DNA from: Eutrigla gurnardus | Lineage: Eukaryota > Chordata > Actinopteri > Perciformes > Triglidae | Assembly (NCBI GenBank): GCA_963514095.1 | Contig: OY741285.1 | Span: 18,203,722 to 18,267,721, forward strand | DNA: 64,000 nucleotides | Direction: 5' to 3' | In this document: piece after piece, positions 60,616 to 64,000 of the stretch | Numbering within the stretch: the stretch's first letter is position 1 | Layout of the letters: every line of letters begins with the position of its first letter | The notes under the pieces: generated by a model | Databases searched by the model: none | What the model was told of the DNA's origin: nothing | What the model saw: the letters and a program-made list of their open reading frames with translations, nothing else | Position numbers and translations under genes: made by a program

Positions 60616-61070
60616 GAGTCCGTATAGGGTTTTTGTCTCCCTGTATTATGTCCACCCCCGGGGCTTTGAGATCCGACACACATCTATTGATTCTCCTCCA
60701 TCTCGCCTTGTGCTTAATCAAAGCATCGCCGCTCATGTGTGCAAGACCATCCAATCACTTTTATGATCTCCCTGGTCTTAACCTCCATTGTGCATTCACT
60801 CCTTCTCCTACTTGGTAAAATCCTGGTCCTCCTCCTTTCTTGCTGAATGGCGCCATCACCACCTGGTCTCCATTCACTTATTGATTGCCGCAGGCTATGG
60901 TGATCATCTGGTCCGGCTTGGTATTTAGCATTTATAATGCCCTCTGCGCTTCAAAAGAGGCAACCGAAAAACACCGTCAGCCTCCTTTTATGCCCCCCAA
61001 AAATATCTGCATGATCCTCCATCAGCATTCACAGGAGATCAAGTTAACCCAAGAAAAGGCCAAGCTGCAC
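60616..61070. other. Candidate conserved non-coding element
   Basis: A repeat-free block with an even, pyrimidine-biased texture and words such as CTATTGATTC, CTTATTGATTG and CATTTATAATGCCC. Possible enhancer; one sequence cannot show it. Confidence 0.25.
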
Positions 61071-64000
61071 TCGAGAGTTTCTCTGCAGGGACTTCTTTTC
61101 TTTATCATTATGATGATGTGTCAACACCGTGGCCCTTGCCCTCTCTCCTTTCGGGGGCCGGCCCATTTAGGTGTACCATAGTTATTCCTGCCTACTCTCT
61201 TGACAGTTTGCATATCCAAAGTTGCCAATCAAGCCTATGAAACTCTCTGCAGCCCTCATTTTATTCCCATCCGGTAGAATCCATCACTCATGGCACAATG
61301 GGACAAAAGGGGGGGGCTGTACCGCTCCGGGGGTAGTTGGTCTACTTTGGGAGGGTGGTGTTTGAGGTGTATGGGGCAGGGTGTTACGGTGGAGCTACCC
61401 CATTCTCTGGCTTCCATGAGCCAGGCAGAAGGGTTAATGACGGGTTGAATGCTTTTCTTGCCCCTTCTTCTGAGCTTGCGTTATAGCTGGAGATAGGGCT
61501 TCCATTGTCGCCTTGTGTCAAAGTGCACTGGGACAATGTGGACCTCAAAAGTTCAGGGCTTTACCTCTCGAGGCTCAAAAAGGGAACCTATCTGGGTTTT
61601 TCATGTGCAATGGGGTGTGCTGGCACTCCAGGTCTGCTCAATGGCGCTCTTTGATTCAGCTTTGGGTCACGGGGGACAAAGGGGGGAGAAAGTGAGTGTT
61701 GCATGTGGGAGGAGATGGGGGATTAGGGCAGACATCAATCTTTAACCTGTGCACCGTGGACGCCAAACACAGCTTAACTCTGGCGGTGCATCACGCCGCT
61801 TTGCCCCACCTTCCGGTACCAAATATCACCAAACTTGCTCATTGTTTCTTAGATAAGTCATAAATGCTTTTACATTCTTCCCACATCCTTTCTATGCAGC
61901 CAGTTCTTAAGACGCCTCCGTAATGCTTTGAGATACTGAACGGCTTTCAGAAATAACAATTACTGCTGTGCTTAAACATATCTGCATGGTAATACATTTT
62001 ACACTGCAAGGCCCATTATTCCTAATTGGGCCTTATTTTACATTGTGAGTGACACGGGGTAGCCGGGGTCATCAGAAATGTTAGGAAAGGTGAGACTGGG
62101 TCACAGAGTCTTATTTTGGCCGATGCATTGCAGTCTGATCAGCCGTGGACACATTTCAACCTCCTTCTCCTCATCTGGATGCCATGCCGACAGCCCCCAA
62201 GGAAATGCCCCTTTGTGTGGCAAGTACTTTAAATTTATTTCCAGTCAATGATCCTCATTTACTTTTTCCTGCCTTCCAGAAAAACCACAGCGTGCTGGCA
62301 TTCCATGGCGTCTCTGGCTGCGGCCTTTCATTCCTGATAAGTGCAAATTGTTCACACCGGTTTTTAGTGTTTTTGACGGACAGCGTTTCTACAAGCTGGA
62401 CTGAAGATTGATGGGGGCTCTAAACCGATTCAACTAGCTCCATAATCCAGGCGAGCTCCCTTAATGTTAGTCCGTCGCTGGGTTTGAGGTACAGGGGACG
62501 AGATTCATCAGCTAACGACCATACTTTTTTGTGTTTTTTGTACATTTGAATTTATGGATGTTTTACTTAAATGGCTATCAAAGAGTAACACTCACGTGAG
62601 TAATAGCTGGTGAAGTGGCAATATATTTTCGAAACAAAAGAGCATTGTGAGCTGCTGAACAAAGTAAGGGCTTATAGCCACTAATGTGGCTCCCGATGTC
62701 TGATTTACGGCATATGAAAGCACTTTCCCCTCTTCCCTCGAGTAGGCCAGAAGACGGGGAAAAGAGTGAAAAATTGTTAACAAATGGTGTTAGTTGAAGA
62801 ATTACACCATTAGGTCTCATCAATCTCCCATTATCCTCTTTTTACTGGCAATTTGGTGGGCAAAGGGCTGTGTCGGCCTTGATGAGAGAGGATACCTAAT
62901 GCTATTGTCTCTCTGGCCCTTCTTCCATTTCTTCCTTCCTGAAAGGACCCAGAAGCTTCATTGGAGTCACCGGCGGGTGCAGTGTCTCTTCCTTTTTATA
63001 GGCAAAGAGCCCAATTCTTCCCCTTCTTCCTGAGATGCATGGCCTAATTGGAGCATGGGCTTTAGTAGCAGGGTGAGCGAGGACCCGAGGAGGGAGGAAT
63101 CTGTCGTGAGGAGGGATCTTTACAGTGAAAGTTTCCTGTGAATGGGAATTCCTCTTCCCCCCTGGCCCCTCCCCCTGCACCTCCTCATTCCCACTGGCAA
63201 AGACAAAGTGTTTTTACAACAGCTCGTTAATGACAGAATGACTGATTTGACGGTACTTTGAAAAGGAAGCTAAGTCCCATTGTTGAGCCCACTGTCTCCA
63301 GTGGAAAGTTGGTTCATTTTGAGGTGATTGTGGTGGATTAGGGCACTTGCGGCCTTTCAGAGTGGGGGGTGGATAACCTCTTTCATTCCGCTCTACTTGC
63401 ATTAGCATCCAAATGTCCTGAATGTCCCCGACTGATTTACTGGACTTCTTTAAGGAGATAAACTGTAATTTGCATTTGACTTGTGGTAACTCCAATCCAG
63501 CTGTGGTTGCTCTATTTAAAAGTAGAAGATTAGTCATATTTTCAATGCCAGGCATATAAAAGTATAGTACAGGGTACAATATAACTCACTATCTTAAAAC
63601 AATTCACTCAAAGTGGGTTGAGACTTGAGCACATGTACATGCATGTTAGAACATGACATTCAAGCCACAGAAATTAGATGCATCTTGCTCCCCAATAAAA
63701 AAAATTACTTATACAAACAATATATTTTGTTATTATTCACATTTGAAATTCTGATGGCACTCGAACCTCCAGACGTCACCATTTTATTGTATTACAGATG
63801 AGCTTTGTACAAATAATTGTGCCTACATGAAAAATTGTTCTACCTAGACACCAAATTAGGACGGAAAATTGTGAATTTTATTCATTTCCAAAGCTCTTGT
63901 CCTCAATATCACATTAATAAATCCTACCCAATGCATACAATATTTTCTTCTTTCAATAGGTCATTCTTTCAGAAATAAATTTGAGGAAATATGTGTCTAA
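61071..64000. other. Non-coding stretch to the end of the window
   Basis: Repeat-poor. Small hairpins only (CTGGCTTCCATGAGCCAG near 61409), a short G run near 61310 and AT-rich text at the end. Overlapping short frames on both strands; no gene. Confidence 0.4.

Overview
The window is eukaryotic and almost certainly from a teleost fish, most likely a percomorph. The signs are dense (CA)n/(GT)n tracts, fish-type tRNA-derived SINEs with an L2-like tail ending in ATGG repeats, fish MITE-like elements, and a broken copy of a transposon exon of a kind I remember from many fish genomes. The sequence includes one 200-N assembly gap.

I find no convincing protein-coding gene, rRNA gene or functional tRNA gene in the 64 kb. 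The open frames are at lengths expected by chance, or they run through tandem repeats or SINEs. The window is best read as a gene desert or the inside of a very large intron. Its content is transposable-element debris, tandem repeats and probably some conserved regulatory DNA, which cannot be proved without alignments.

Layout. 0-0.4 kb: transposon exon relic with two in-frame TGA stops. 2.8-3.4 kb: MITE flanked by TA. 7.9-8.7, 13.2-13.8 and 26.1-26.4 kb: related pieces of an old dispersed repeat, two of them associated with a shared segment of about 60 bp. 10.8 kb: four CACGTG E-boxes. 24.0-24.5 kb: two SINEs tail to tail, forming a large inverted repeat. 28.1-29.0 kb: a long-inverted-repeat element with a younger SINE nested inside it, bounded by an exact 18-bp target duplication. 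40.6-43.3 kb: a 1559-bp solo LTR-like insertion that splits a 31-bp minisatellite exactly, followed by a 985-bp element with perfect 22-bp terminal inverted repeats. 46.0-50.3 kb: an island of tandem repeats comprising (TC)n, the gap with a 20-bp minisatellite, a 41-bp VNTR grown out of a SINE, a 0.75-kb decamer satellite and a long (AC)n. 52.2 kb: an exact 70-bp tandem duplication. 56.6-57.3 kb: two more common fish repeats. 57.3-64 kb: nearly repeat-free, with several stretches that resemble conserved non-coding elements.

No new gene system is visible. The observations most worth checking are the SINE-born VNTR shared by two loci, the LTR insertion with its readable empty site, the unclassified inverted-repeat element at 42.3-43.3 kb, and the paired non-coding segments at 8.6 and 13.7 kb.
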